DNA from: Winogradskyella aurantiaca
GTDB taxonomy: Bacteria > Bacteroidota > Bacteroidia > Flavobacteriales > Flavobacteriaceae
Assembly: GCF_003362725.1 (NCBI RefSeq)
Contig: NZ_QKTV01000009.1
Span: 88,100-152,099, forward strand
Direction: 5' to 3'
Length of the DNA: 64,000 nucleotides
Shown: positions 28,206 through 37,155 of the stretch, one piece after another
Layout: each line of letters opens with the position of its first letter
Numbering within the stretch: the stretch's first letter is position 1
The notes under the pieces: model-generated
What the model was told of the DNA's origin: nothing
Database searches by the model: none
Seen by the model: the letters and a program-made list of their open reading frames with translations, nothing else
Translations under genes and position numbers: made by a program

Positions 28206-28425
28206 GGTTAATAGCTTCTCAAAGTTGACTTAATCTTGCCAATTTTGCCAATAATCGGGTTTTAATACCTAAATAATAGATGAACGGTAAGTCACTTGTC
28301 TTAATTATTGACTCATTTCCGATTAATGACAAATTAATCCGAGGAAATACCGTTTGCTCGATGAAATGCATAAACCGCATAAATAACTGTAAATCAATTA
28401 AATAAATATTCTATAAGATCGTGAT
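28206..28425. other. Gap without a recognised gene
   Basis: Together with its flanks, the interval between the kinase gene and argS spans over 800 bases without an intact recognised gene. This part is AT-rich and contains TTGGCAA direct repeats (minus strand) and a quasi-palindrome TGATTGATTATCA. I see no RNA gene, and no frame with a family match. Confidence 0.5.
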
Positions 28426-28791
28426 TCATTTAATTTCTTCACCAAACTTAATGAGGTTACCATGAACATCCAGAATGGCAAATTCTCTCATCCCATAAGG
28501 CTTGTCTTCTAAGTATCCATTAGGGTGTATGACGTTGCATTCCAGGAATTCTTTACAGAGTTCTTCAATCTGATTTACATCCACATAGCAACTTGTGTTT
28601 TTAGGATGGATGGGATCGTTACACTTCCAAAAATGGACAATAAAATCGTCTCGCCCTATAACAGCATAATTAGCACTAATATAGCCTGTTTCGTCAAATC
28701 ATAATTTAGCTCTGTAGAATTCCACACTTTCATTAATATCTAAGGATGCTAATACTGGAATCCCTCTTCTTAAATGATTGCCTCTATTCAT
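28426..28791 (-). pseudogene. VOC-family (glyoxalase/bleomycin-resistance) protein broken by an in-frame TGA
   Basis: One continuous minus-strand frame of 122 codons runs from ATG at 28791 to TGA at 28426-28428, interrupted only by TGA at codon 31 (28699-28701). The reading is MNRGNHLRRGIPVLASLDIN, ESVEFYRAKL, stop, FDETGYISANYAVIGRDDF, then IVHFWKCNDP, CYVDVNQIEEL, and finally FAILDVHGNLIKFGEEIK. FYxxKLGFxE and the ending DVHGNLIxFGE are hallmarks of the fold. The family has Gly at the stop position, so GGA to TGA explains it. It is too broken for standard gene finders. It may be a pseudogene or a sequencing error. Confidence 0.88.
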
Positions 28792-28869
28792 ATAATTACA
28801 GGGGTAAAAAATTGTTTTCTAAGGTACAAATAATGGCAAATCACAAAGGCTTCACACGCTTAAAAAGCT

Positions 28870-28877
28870 TATATTTG
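28870..28877 (+). promoter_or_regulatory. -7 box for argS
   Basis: TATATTTG matches TAnnTTTG and lies 32 bases before the argS ATG. No good -33 TTG was found. Confidence 0.45.
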
Positions 28878-28909
28878 CTGCCCTTTAAAGCACAATATTA
28901 TTGAATGTT

Positions 28910-30700
28910 ATGAGTCTTCAGAGTATTATTAAACCACAAGTTATTTCAGCAGTAAAAGCCATTTTTAATGTGGATATTGAGCAAGTTGAATTTCAATCGA
29001 CACGACCTGAATTTGAAGGCGATATTACAGTTGTGGTGTTTCCGTTATTACGCTATATAAAAGGTAATCCTGCTGTTATTGGTGAACAAATAGGTGAGTA
29101 TCTTAAGGCTAATGTTGATGAAGTTGTCAATTTTAACGTTATAAAGGGGTTTTTAAATCTTGTCATCGCAGATAGCTATTATCTCGATTTTCTTGAGAAT
29201 CTCAAGAATCTGAAGACTTGGGGATATAAAGAAATAAAAAACCATGAAGATTCTGTAATTGTTGAGTATTCGTCTCCAAATACCAATAAGCCTTTGCATC
29301 TCGGCCATGTTAGGAATGTTCTATTAGGATATAGTGTGGCTGAAATTATAAAAGCCTCTGGCAAGAGGGTATATAAAACACAAATTATCAATGATAGAGG
29401 GATTCATATTTGCAAGAGTATGTTGGCATGGCAGCGATTTGGAAATGGGGAAACTCCTCAATCTTCGGGACTAAAAGGTGATAAACTTGTTGGTAATTAT
29501 TATGTAGCCTTTGATAAGGCTTATAAGGAAGAAATTCAGGAACTCATAAATTCTGGTAGTACCGAAGAGGAGGCAAAATCCAAGGCACCAATTTTACTTG
29601 ATGCTCAGGAAATGTTGCGCCAATGGGAGGCCGGAGATGATGAGGTTGTGGCTTTATGGGAAATGATGAACCAATGGGTTTATGATGGATTTGATGTTAC
29701 CTATAAGAACATTGGAGTTGATTTTGACTCCTATTATTACGAAAGTAAGACCTATTTATTGGGAAAAGAGTTTATAGCCCAAGGTCTTGAAAAAGGACTA
29801 TTTTATAAGAAGGAAGATGGTTCTGTTTGGTGTGATTTATCGGACCAAGGCCTGGATGAAAAACTGTTGTTACGAAGCGATGGTACAGCCGTATATATGA
29901 CACAGGATATTGGTACAGCTATCCAGCGTGTAAAAGACCATCCGGATGTTGGTGGTATGGTTTATACTGTGGGTAATGAGCAAGATTACCATTTTAAGGT
30001 ATTGTTCATCATTTTAAAGAAACTTGGGTTTGAGTGGGCAGATAATTTGCATCACCTCAGTTACGGAATGGTAGATCTACCTTCTGGAAAAATGAAAAGT
30101 CGTGAGGGAACCGTGGTTGATGCTGACGATTTGGTGGATGAGATGGCAAATACCGCTAAAACGATTTCAAATGAATTGGGTAAACTAGATGGCTATTCAG
30201 AAATTGAAAAGGAAGCGTTGTATAAAACCATTGGCTTGGGTGCGTTAAAGTATTTTATTTTAAAAGTAGATCCTAAAAAACGAATCCTCTTTGATCCAAA
30301 GGAATCAATCGATTTTCAAGGTAATACAGGGCCTTTTATTCAATATACCTATGCTCGAATTCAGTCCATTTTAAGAAAGGCGAAAGAGAAAGAACTGTAT
30401 GCTATTGGATTTAACCCAGAAACTGGTTATCAATTAGATCCAAAAGAGCGACAGTTAATAAAAACCGTTATGCAATTTCCAGAGGTTATTCAATCGGCCG
30501 CAAAAGACTACAGTCCGGCACTCATCGCTAATTACGTTTATGATTTGGTAAAAGAGTTTAATTCCTTCTACCAGAATGTATCGATTTTAGGTGCAGATGA
30601 ACCCCTGGCGAGATTCAGGGTGTCTTTATCAGAATTTGTAGCTCAGGTAATTTACAACGGGACGAAAGTTCTTGGGATAGACCTCCCCAATCGTATGTAA
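28910..30700 (+). CDS. argS: Arginyl-tRNA synthetase
   Basis: This class I synthetase charges tRNA-Arg. The ATG at 28910 (MSLQSIIKPQV) gives 596 residues. An in-frame TTG at 28901 would add only MNV and is less likely. Visible features are the N-terminal Add-1 domain, the HIGH motif in SSPNTNKPLHLGHVRN (about residues 123-138), the KMSKS-like GKMKSREGTVVDADDL and the C-terminal anticodon-binding domain. It is monocistronic, with an upstream promoter box and a terminator shared with the convergent proteorhodopsin gene. Confidence 0.97.
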   Translation: MSLQSIIKPQVISAVKAIFNVDIEQVEFQSTRPEFEGDITVVVFPLLRYIKGNPAVIGEQIGEYLKANVDEVVNFNVIKGFLNLVIADSYYLDFLENLKNLKTWGYKEIKNHEDSVIVEYSSPNTNKPLHLGHVRNVLLGYSVAEIIKASGKRVYKTQIINDRGIHICKSMLAWQRFGNGETPQSSGLKGDKLVGNYYVAFDKAYKEEIQELINSGSTEEEAKSKAPILLDAQEMLRQWEAGDDEVVALWEMMNQWVYDGFDVTYKNIGVDFDSYYYESKTYLLGKEFIAQGLEKGLFYKKEDGSVWCDLSDQGLDEKLLLRSDGTAVYMTQDIGTAIQRVKDHPDVGGMVYTVGNEQDYHFKVLFIILKKLGFEWADNLHHLSYGMVDLPSGKMKSREGTVVDADDLVDEMANTAKTISNELGKLDGYSEIEKEALYKTIGLGALKYFILKVDPKKRILFDPKESIDFQGNTGPFIQYTYARIQSILRKAKEKELYAIGFNPETGYQLDPKERQLIKTVMQFPEVIQSAAKDYSPALIANYVYDLVKEFNSFYQNVSILGADEPLARFRVSLSEFVAQVIYNGTKVLGIDLPNRM

Positions 30701-30703
30701 ATA

Positions 30704-30730
30704 AAAAAGACTGCCATAAGCAGTCTTTTT
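30704..30730. terminator. Bidirectional terminator between argS and proteorhodopsin
   Basis: AAAAAGACTGC (30704-30714) pairs with GCAGTCTTTTT (30720-30730) around a CATAA loop. The A-run and T-run on either side let it end both converging transcripts. Confidence 0.85.
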
Positions 30731-30762
30731 CACTATTAAAACTTATAAACTATAAATAAAGA

Positions 30763-31506
30763 TTAAGCGTCTGCAGTTGATTGTGCAGCAACAGCGGCAC
30801 CATAAACTACAAGTCCAAATCCAATTTTGTTAATGGCATCACCGATATTGTAGATGACGTCCATATTTAGCCCTAAATTGGCTACACCTGAGTACCAGCC
30901 TTCTGTTCCGGCCATGTATCCAAGAGGATAAATCGCCCAACCGACAAGTACAAACCAACACAGTGTTTTGTGTGCTTTTAAAACGGCACCACCTGCATTT
31001 TCTGCCAGTTTCTTAGCTTCACCAAACCAAATGATGTATACGATGGCGAAGTAAGCAATACCAGAAATAAGACCCCATAAGGCTGGTCCTGATCCTGTTG
31101 TATGTATAGCTTCACCAGCATAACCAGTTACTAACATCACAACCGATAAAAATATCATTTGCCACATTAGTGATTTTTTAGCCCCAGCTACTTTAAGAAT
31201 CAGATAAAATTCCACACACATCAACGGTACTGTAAGCACCCAGTCAACGTAACGGAAAAAAGTAGGAGATTCAGCATTGGCAGCCCAATAATCTCTCATG
31301 TACCAATAATGTACCGCAGCGATAAAAGTGATCAATCCTGATACTAAAATTGATACTCTCCATTTTCTGTCAAATTGGTTCATTGACAAAAAGAAAAAGG
31401 CAGCTGCTGCCATCATGGCCATACATCCTACGAAAAATGTAAACCCTACATAATCGTCTGTGGCCATTTTACCAACTGAGGCGATTGCATTGAAAAAATT
31501 ACTCAT
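30763..31506 (-). CDS. Green-absorbing proteorhodopsin (light-driven proton pump)
   Basis: This seven-helix retinal protein has 247 residues. Helix C reads RYVDWVLTVPLMCVEF, with Asp88, Thr92 and Glu99, the D-T-E set of proton-pumping proteorhodopsins (acceptor and donor). Met96 occupies the spectral tuning site (Leu/Met green, Gln blue), so it should absorb green light. Lys227 in GDAINKIGFG binds retinal, and His66 in AAVHYWYM matches the conserved helix-B histidine. It would build a proton gradient across the inner membrane. It is divergent from blh, whose product makes retinal. Confidence 0.97.
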   Translation of the reverse strand: MSNFFNAIASVGKMATDDYVGFTFFVGCMAMMAAAAFFFLSMNQFDRKWRVSILVSGLITFIAAVHYWYMRDYWAANAESPTFFRYVDWVLTVPLMCVEFYLILKVAGAKKSLMWQMIFLSVVMLVTGYAGEAIHTTGSGPALWGLISGIAYFAIVYIIWFGEAKKLAENAGGAVLKAHKTLCWFVLVGWAIYPLGYMAGTEGWYSGVANLGLNMDVIYNIGDAINKIGFGLVVYGAAVAAQSTADA

Positions 31507-31535
31507 AATTTTGCTAATTAGTTATTTTGTTGAAA

Positions 31536-31543
31536 CAAATTTA
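31536..31543 (-). promoter_or_regulatory. -7 box for proteorhodopsin
   Basis: The minus strand reads TAAATTTG, matching TAnnTTTG, 29 bases before the gene start. It faces the blh promoter within the same 109-base gap. Confidence 0.5.
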
Positions 31544-31573
31544 AATAAAGTTAAACGTTAATATGGTAAAATT

Positions 31574-31605
31574 TTGTGAAAAAAATTATTAAATATGTAA
31601 TTTTG
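31574..31605 (+). promoter_or_regulatory. Promoter of blh
   Basis: TTG (31574-31576), a 21-base spacer and TAATTTTG (31598-31605) match the consensus. The box ends ten bases before the blh ATG. Confidence 0.6.
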
Positions 31606-31615
31606 AACCAGAATC

Positions 31616-32485
31616 ATGAGTAATATTCATAATATTTCTATTGTTTTAACATTTTTAGCATTGTGGATGTCAAATTTTTTTGATAAACGGATGGAAACAA
31701 CTGTTGCCTTGATTCTCATTTTTTCTATCGGGATTATTCATGGATCAAACGACATCCAGATTATTCAGAAAGTACAAACAAGACAAAAATCATTCTTACG
31801 TTTACTTGGTGTTTATGTTGTGACAGTGATTCTTGCAGCCATTCTATTTTACGTATTGCCACAATTGGCCTTGGCAATTTTTATTCTCATAAGTGCCTAT
31901 CATTTTGGTGAACAGCATTTTCATGGATTAAAGATCAATTCTCCAGCAGATAAGACTTTATTTTTTGGTTGTTATGGATTAACATTATTGTTAATGTTAT
32001 TGTATTGTCATTGGCAAATGGCTGCAGAGGTAATTGAACAAATTAGCGGTTTAAAAATGGAAAGTGACTACTTTTTATATGGGTTTGTAGGTTCAAGTGT
32101 TGCGATGCTCTTATTGGGTTTTTATCTTGTCTATTCAAGAGTTCTAAAGAGTTGGTATAAGGAACTGTTCTATTTGCTGGTGCTGTTCATCATATTTAAG
32201 TCTGCATCACTTATTTGGGGATTTGCCATATACTTCGTCATCTGGCATTCGTTACCATCGATGCTGGATCAGGTAAAGTTCTTGAATGGAGCTATTTCAA
32301 AAAAAAGCATTTGGTCTTATGTAAAGTCCTCTTTAGTTTACTGGCTCATGGCTATGGCAGGGATGGCAGTTTTCTTTTATGTTTTTAAAGATCAAGATCA
32401 ATTGTTCCTGACCTTATTTTTTACCTTTTTAGCGGCCATTACATTTCCACATGTACTAGTTATGCACAAACTTTTTGATCATTGA
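31616..32485 (+). CDS. blh: Brp/Blh-family beta-carotene 15,15'-dioxygenase
   Basis: This multi-pass membrane enzyme of 289 residues should cleave beta-carotene into two retinals, the chromophore of the adjacent proteorhodopsin. Conserved histidine motifs are IHGSND (His42), AYHFGEQHFHG (His96, His101, His103), VIWHSLPSMLDQ (His211) and FPHVLVMH near the end (His279, His284). The described HxxxH pair is WHSLPS here, so its second His is replaced by Ser215. Carotenoid synthesis genes are not in the window. It has its own promoter and ends in TGA. Confidence 0.92.
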   Translation: MSNIHNISIVLTFLALWMSNFFDKRMETTVALILIFSIGIIHGSNDIQIIQKVQTRQKSFLRLLGVYVVTVILAAILFYVLPQLALAIFILISAYHFGEQHFHGLKINSPADKTLFFGCYGLTLLLMLLYCHWQMAAEVIEQISGLKMESDYFLYGFVGSSVAMLLLGFYLVYSRVLKSWYKELFYLLVLFIIFKSASLIWGFAIYFVIWHSLPSMLDQVKFLNGAISKKSIWSYVKSSLVYWLMAMAGMAVFFYVFKDQDQLFLTLFFTFLAAITFPHVLVMHKLFDH

Positions 32486-32546
32486 ATACAATAATCAAAT
32501 GGATCAATTTTAAGTTCTTGGCATAAGCTAGTCATTAAGATTTGAT

Positions 32547-32554
32547 TAAATTTG
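32547..32554 (+). promoter_or_regulatory. -7 box for ffh
   Basis: TAAATTTG matches TAnnTTTG 22 bases before the ffh ATG. No TTG at 17-23 bases upstream. Confidence 0.45.
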
Positions 32555-32576
32555 CAACTTCTAAATATTTGATTGA

Positions 32577-33908
32577 ATGTTCAATAATTTAAGTGATAAG
32601 TTAGATAAGGCATTACACGTTTTAAAGGGGCATGGCAGCATAACCGAAGTCAATGTTGCTGAAACCTTAAAAGAAGTGAGGCGTGCATTGCTTGATGCGG
32701 ATGTCAATTTTAAAATAGCCAAGCAATTTACCAATACGGTTAAAGAGAAAGCGCTTGGACAAAACGTATTAACAACACTTCAGCCAGGTCAGTTAATGGT
32801 GAAGATTGTTAAGGACGAATTGACGCAATTGATGGGCGGCGATGCGGAAGGTATAAATCTATCTGGCAATCCAAGTGTCATTTTAATGTCAGGTTTGCAA
32901 GGTTCTGGTAAAACTACCTTCTCCGGTAAGCTGGCTAATTATTTAAAGAATAAGAAAACTAAGAAACCATTATTAGTAGCCTGTGATGTTTATCGTCCTG
33001 CCGCTATTGATCAGCTTCATGTGGTAGGCGAACAGATAGGTGTAGAGGTTTTTAGTGATAGGGGAAATTCAGACCCTGTCGCGATTGCCAATGCTGGTAT
33101 TGCACATGCTAAGGCAAATGGCTTTAATGTGGTTATTATAGATACGGCAGGTCGACTTGCTGTGGATGAGGCCATGATGACCGAGATCTCTAACATTCAT
33201 AAGAGTATCCAACCACAAGAGACGCTTTTTGTAGTTGATTCCATGACAGGTCAGGATGCCGTAAACACCGCGAAGGCCTTCAACGATATTCTGAATTTCG
33301 ATGGGGTTATCCTCACCAAACTTGATGGTGATACGCGAGGTGGTGCAGCTATTTCTATTAAATCTGTTGTTAACAAGCCTATCAAGTTTATTGGTACTGG
33401 TGAAAAGATGGAAGCTATTGATGTATTCTATCCGTCTCGTATGGCCGATCGTATCCTTGGAATGGGAGATGTGGTATCGCTTGTGGAACGTGCCCAGGAG
33501 CAGTTTGATGAGCAAGAGGCCAGAAAGCTTCAGAAGAAGATTGCTAAGAACCAGTTTGGATTAGATGATTTCTTAAAGCAAATTCAACAGGTTAAGAAAA
33601 TGGGTAACATCAAGGATTTAGTAGGTATGATACCCGGTGCAGGCAAGATGATGAAGGATGTGGACATTGATGACGATGCTTTTAAAGGTATTGAGGCTAT
33701 TATCTTTTCTATGACACCTGGAGAACGCTCCAATCCGTCCATTATAAATTCAAGCAGAAAGAAACGAATTAGTAAGGGTTCTGGTACATCTGTGCAGGAA
33801 GTCAACCAACTTTTGAAGCAGTTTACTCAAATGAGTAAGATGATGAAGATGATGCAAGGAGGTGGCGGTAAGCGCATGATGCAGATGATGAAAAACATGC
33901 CACGATAA
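32577..33908 (+). CDS. ffh: Signal recognition particle protein Ffh
   Basis: This SRP54 GTPase targets nascent membrane proteins to SecY. The 443 residues give an N domain, a G domain with GLQGSGKTTFSGKLA (about 105-119), DTAGRL, TKLDGDTRGGAA and GTGEK, and a methionine-rich M domain with MSKMMKMMQGGGGKRMMQMMKNM at the end. It is followed by folD after 30 bases and is probably co-transcribed with it. Confidence 0.98.
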   Translation: MFNNLSDKLDKALHVLKGHGSITEVNVAETLKEVRRALLDADVNFKIAKQFTNTVKEKALGQNVLTTLQPGQLMVKIVKDELTQLMGGDAEGINLSGNPSVILMSGLQGSGKTTFSGKLANYLKNKKTKKPLLVACDVYRPAAIDQLHVVGEQIGVEVFSDRGNSDPVAIANAGIAHAKANGFNVVIIDTAGRLAVDEAMMTEISNIHKSIQPQETLFVVDSMTGQDAVNTAKAFNDILNFDGVILTKLDGDTRGGAAISIKSVVNKPIKFIGTGEKMEAIDVFYPSRMADRILGMGDVVSLVERAQEQFDEQEARKLQKKIAKNQFGLDDFLKQIQQVKKMGNIKDLVGMIPGAGKMMKDVDIDDDAFKGIEAIIFSMTPGERSNPSIINSSRKKRISKGSGTSVQEVNQLLKQFTQMSKMMKMMQGGGGKRMMQMMKNMPR

Positions 33909-33938
33909 TAATTTAGGTATACGCAATACTATTTACAG

Positions 33939-34823
33939 ATGACAATATTAGACGGTAGAAAGACCAGTAACGACATTAAGAATGAGATCAAGGCTGAAGT
34001 TGATAAAATGAAGGCTAATGGTGAAAAAGTTCCACATTTGGCAGCAGTTATTGTTGGAAATGATGGGGCTAGTTTAACCTATGTGGGTAGTAAGGTAAGA
34101 GCATGTGAACGCGTTGGTTTTGACTCTACCTTGGTAAAAATGCCTAATACCACAAGTGAGGTTGAGTTATTGGACAAAATTGATGAACTTAATAATGACC
34201 CAGAAATCGATGGGTTTATAGTTCAATTACCGCTACCAAAACAAATTGATACCCAGAAAGTCTTATTGGCGGTTAACGCTGATAAAGACGTTGATGGTTT
34301 TCACCCCACTAATTTTGGTAAAATGGCCTTGGACATGTCCACCTTTATACCGGCAACACCCTTTGGAATATTGGAGTTGTTAGATCGCTACAAGGTGGAG
34401 ACAGATGGGAAACATACCGTAATTATAGGGCGTTCTCATATTGTGGGTCGTCCAATGAGCATCTTAATGGGTAGAAAAGGGTTTCCCGGGAACTCAACTG
34501 TAACCTTGACACATAGCCACACTAAAAATATAACACAGATTACCTCACAGGCCGATATCATCATTTCTGCCTTAGGTGTTCCAGGGTTCTTAAAAGCCGA
34601 GATGGTTAAGGACGACGCTGTGATTATCGATGTAGGTATCACTAGGGTGCCGGATGACTCTGAAAAAGGCTATTATATTACTGGTGATGTGGATTTTGAA
34701 AATGTAAGCAAAAAAGCCAGTTTTATCACCCCAGTTCCAGGAGGTGTGGGGCCAATGACAATTGCCATGCTTCTTAAGAATACGCTGTTAGCGCGAGAGC
34801 GTCACAGACTCGCTAAAAAGTAA
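33939..34823 (+). CDS. folD: Bifunctional methylenetetrahydrofolate dehydrogenase/cyclohydrolase
   Basis: Interconverts methylene-, methenyl- and formyl-tetrahydrofolate using NADP. The 294 residues carry YVGSKVRACERVGF with the catalytic Lys (about residues 50-63), VQLPLPKQ, DKDVDGFHPTNFGKM, IGRSHIVGRPMSILM, and the C-terminal PVPGGVGPMTIAMLLKNT. It follows ffh and is closed by its own terminator. folE at 61.4 kb is the other folate gene in the window. Confidence 0.98.
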   Translation: MTILDGRKTSNDIKNEIKAEVDKMKANGEKVPHLAAVIVGNDGASLTYVGSKVRACERVGFDSTLVKMPNTTSEVELLDKIDELNNDPEIDGFIVQLPLPKQIDTQKVLLAVNADKDVDGFHPTNFGKMALDMSTFIPATPFGILELLDRYKVETDGKHTVIIGRSHIVGRPMSILMGRKGFPGNSTVTLTHSHTKNITQITSQADIIISALGVPGFLKAEMVKDDAVIIDVGITRVPDDSEKGYYITGDVDFENVSKKASFITPVPGGVGPMTIAMLLKNTLLARERHRLAKK

Positions 34824-34837
34824 GCGTCAAAATATTC

Positions 34838-34872
34838 AAAACCGTATAATCAGGGATTTATACGGTTTTTTT
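34838..34872 (+). terminator. Intrinsic terminator after folD
   Basis: AAACCGTATAA (34838-34848) pairs perfectly with TTATACGGTTT (34858-34868), followed by a T-run. Confidence 0.9.
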
Positions 34873-34917
34873 ATTTCAGGGAATTCTTCTAACTTCTTTC
34901 ACTTAAAACCAAACGTT

Positions 34918-36651
34918 ATGAAGGTCCTAAGTGCTTTAATGCTCTCTATGCTGTTTCTGTTCTCTTGTCAGCAAAATTCTAATGATATTAATTCTGGTTT
35001 GTCGGTTGAAATCACAATTGATGAGGTCCTGAAAATTGATACCCTCAAGGGACGTATGATATTAATTCTATCAGATGACGACAGCCAGGAGCCACGCTTT
35101 CAGGTACGTCCAGATGTTAAGGCGCAACCAGTATTTGGAATGGATGTCAAGGATATTAATTCCCGTAGTGTTGTAGAATTTGATACCGAACAGTTAGGAT
35201 TTCCATATACATCTCTTAGGGACATTCCTCCAGGAGCGTATCATGTTCAGGCTGTATTACACACTTATGAAACCTTCAATTTAAGTACAGGTCACACAGT
35301 TGAATTGCCCATGGATAATGGCGAAGGGCAACAATGGAACAGGTCGCCAGGAAATTTGATAAGTACTCCTGTTAAGGTTGAGATTACGGGGGATCCAAAT
35401 CAGGTGATAGCAATCAATTTAGATCAAATCATTCCAGAAATAGAAGAGCCAGAGGATACCAAATGGATCAAGCACATACAAATGAAGTCTGATCTGTTAT
35501 CAGAGTTTTGGGGGCGGGACATGTATTTAGGTGCACATGTCTTATTGCCTAAGGGCTTTGATGAGCATCCCGAGGCAAAGTATCCATTAATGATTTTCCA
35601 TGGTCATTTCCCATCTGATTTTGGTGGTTTTAGAACAACACCTCCAGATGCAGAAATGGAGCCGGAATTCTCAGAACGTTTTGGTGTGGACGGCTACAAT
35701 ATTATTCAGCAACAAGAAGCTTATGACTTTTACAGACGATGGAATGACCCTGATTTTCCAAGATTCATAATTATCGAAATTCAGCACCCAACGCCCTATT
35801 ATGACGATTCTTATGCGGTGAATTCTGCTAGTCAGGGACCTTATGGTGATGCCATTACCTATGAATTGATTCCTTACATAGAACAACAATTTCGTGGTAT
35901 TGGGGAAGGCTGGTCCCGGTTTTTGTACGGTGGTTCTACTGGAGGATGGGAGGCCTTGGCCGTTCAGGTGATGTATCCCAATGAGTATAACGGCTGTTTT
36001 GCGGCTTGCCCTGATCCTATTGACTTTAGATCCTATACACTGGTAGATATTTATAATGATGACAATGCCTATTTTGAATCAGGGACTCACAAAAAAGTGT
36101 TACGACCCGGACATCGCGATTACTTGGGTAAGGTTAACGCCTCACTAAAGGATTACAACGATTTAGAATTGGTTTTAGGCACCAAATCCAGATCCGGACA
36201 ACAATATGATATTTGGGAGGCCACCTATTCCCCTCAGGGAGATGACGGTTATCCTGTGCGTCTATGGGATAAGCAAACAGGTACAATTAATCATGAAGTG
36301 GCCAATTACTGGCAAGAGAATTACGACTTACGCTATATTTTGGAGCGGGACTGGGATAAAGTTGGAGAGGACCTAAAAGGGAAGATCCATATTTATTGTG
36401 GTGATATGGACAACTACTATTTGAATAATGCGGTGTATTTGATGGAAGATTTTCTGGAGAACACCAAGGATCCCTATTACGATGGTGAGGTGGATTACGG
36501 AGATAGGGCAGAACATTGTTGGAATGGGGATCAGGAGAATCCAAATCACATCTCACGCATGCGTTATAACAGTATGTATGTTCCTAAAATAATGAAGCGT
36601 ATTATGGCATCAGCACCTCAAGGTGCAGACCTAACAAGTTGGAGGTATTAA
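34918..36651 (+). CDS. Alpha/beta-hydrolase-fold esterase, lipoprotein
   Basis: This secreted lipoprotein has 577 residues, with signal MKVLSALMLSMLFLFSC and lipidated Cys17. An N-terminal beta-rich region (to about 180) precedes an esterase-D-like domain. The nucleophile elbow is YGGSTGGWEAL with Ser340, and FHGHFPSDFGG is a plausible oxyanion region. The substrate is unknown. It is monocistronic between folD and the convergent VOC gene. Relatives in Bacteroidota are annotated only as putative esterases. Confidence 0.8.
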   Translation: MKVLSALMLSMLFLFSCQQNSNDINSGLSVEITIDEVLKIDTLKGRMILILSDDDSQEPRFQVRPDVKAQPVFGMDVKDINSRSVVEFDTEQLGFPYTSLRDIPPGAYHVQAVLHTYETFNLSTGHTVELPMDNGEGQQWNRSPGNLISTPVKVEITGDPNQVIAINLDQIIPEIEEPEDTKWIKHIQMKSDLLSEFWGRDMYLGAHVLLPKGFDEHPEAKYPLMIFHGHFPSDFGGFRTTPPDAEMEPEFSERFGVDGYNIIQQQEAYDFYRRWNDPDFPRFIIIEIQHPTPYYDDSYAVNSASQGPYGDAITYELIPYIEQQFRGIGEGWSRFLYGGSTGGWEALAVQVMYPNEYNGCFAACPDPIDFRSYTLVDIYNDDNAYFESGTHKKVLRPGHRDYLGKVNASLKDYNDLELVLGTKSRSGQQYDIWEATYSPQGDDGYPVRLWDKQTGTINHEVANYWQENYDLRYILERDWDKVGEDLKGKIHIYCGDMDNYYLNNAVYLMEDFLENTKDPYYDGEVDYGDRAEHCWNGDQENPNHISRMRYNSMYVPKIMKRIMASAPQGADLTSWRY

Positions 36652-36656
36652 TAAGT

Positions 36657-37079
36657 CTACTTGGCAAACAATTGTCCCATATCCTTAAAGGCTTTAAACT
36701 CTAAAGCATTGCCTGCAGGGTCTTTAAAAAACATGGTTGCTTGTTCTCCTACCTGACCTTCAAATCGTATATAGGGCTCAATAATAAATGCAATACCTTT
36801 AGATTTTAGTAAGTCCGCAAATTCAGAAAAGGTATCCCATTCTAAGACCACTCCAAAGTGAGGCACTGGCACATCCTTTCCATCAACAAGGTTGGTATGA
36901 GCGTCCTCTTCGGTCTTGGGCTTGTAATGGATCACTAGTTGGTGTCCAAAGAAATTATAGTCGACCCAGTGATCGCTACTTCTACCTTCTTCAAAGTTGA
37001 GGGTATTGGTATAAAAGTCACGGCACTCGGCTAAATTATGAACTGGTATTGCCAGGTGAAAAGGTGAAAGTTGGGCCAT
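36657..37079 (-). CDS. VOC-family (glyoxalase-like) protein
   Basis: This protein of 140 residues belongs to the vicinal-oxygen-chelate fold. It begins with [26 protein letters not shown], includes [22 protein letters not shown] and ends [17 protein letters not shown], all typical. Metal-ligand positions appear as His8, His72-like and Glu near the end, but the substrate is unknown. It is intact, in contrast to the broken VOC gene at 28.4 kb. It is convergent with the esterase gene five bases away. Confidence 0.88.
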   Translation of the reverse strand: MAQLSPFHLAIPVHNLAECRDFYTNTLNFEEGRSSDHWVDYNFFGHQLVIHYKPKTEEDAHTNLVDGKDVPVPHFGVVLEWDTFSEFADLLKSKGIAFIIEPYIRFEGQVGEQATMFFKDPAGNALEFKAFKDMGQLFAK

Positions 37080-37155
37080 AATTATTTTTTCTCCAAAATA
37101 CTATTTGTGATGCTAATTGTCACTACAAAAATCAAATTTGCCATGTCTCATATAA

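Noticed and set aside
28206..28425. Small RNA or riboswitch in the gap before argS
   Set aside because: Short direct repeats and weak dyads are present, but no stable conserved structure, promoter-terminator pair or known motif can be recognised.
28699..28701. TGA or TAA read as sense codons (stop-codon reassignment)
   Set aside because: Two genes have internal stops, but TGA and TAA also end many intact genes here (for example the glycogen-synthase-like gene, blh, the RidA gene and most ribosomal genes). Reassignment is excluded; mutation or sequencing error is left.
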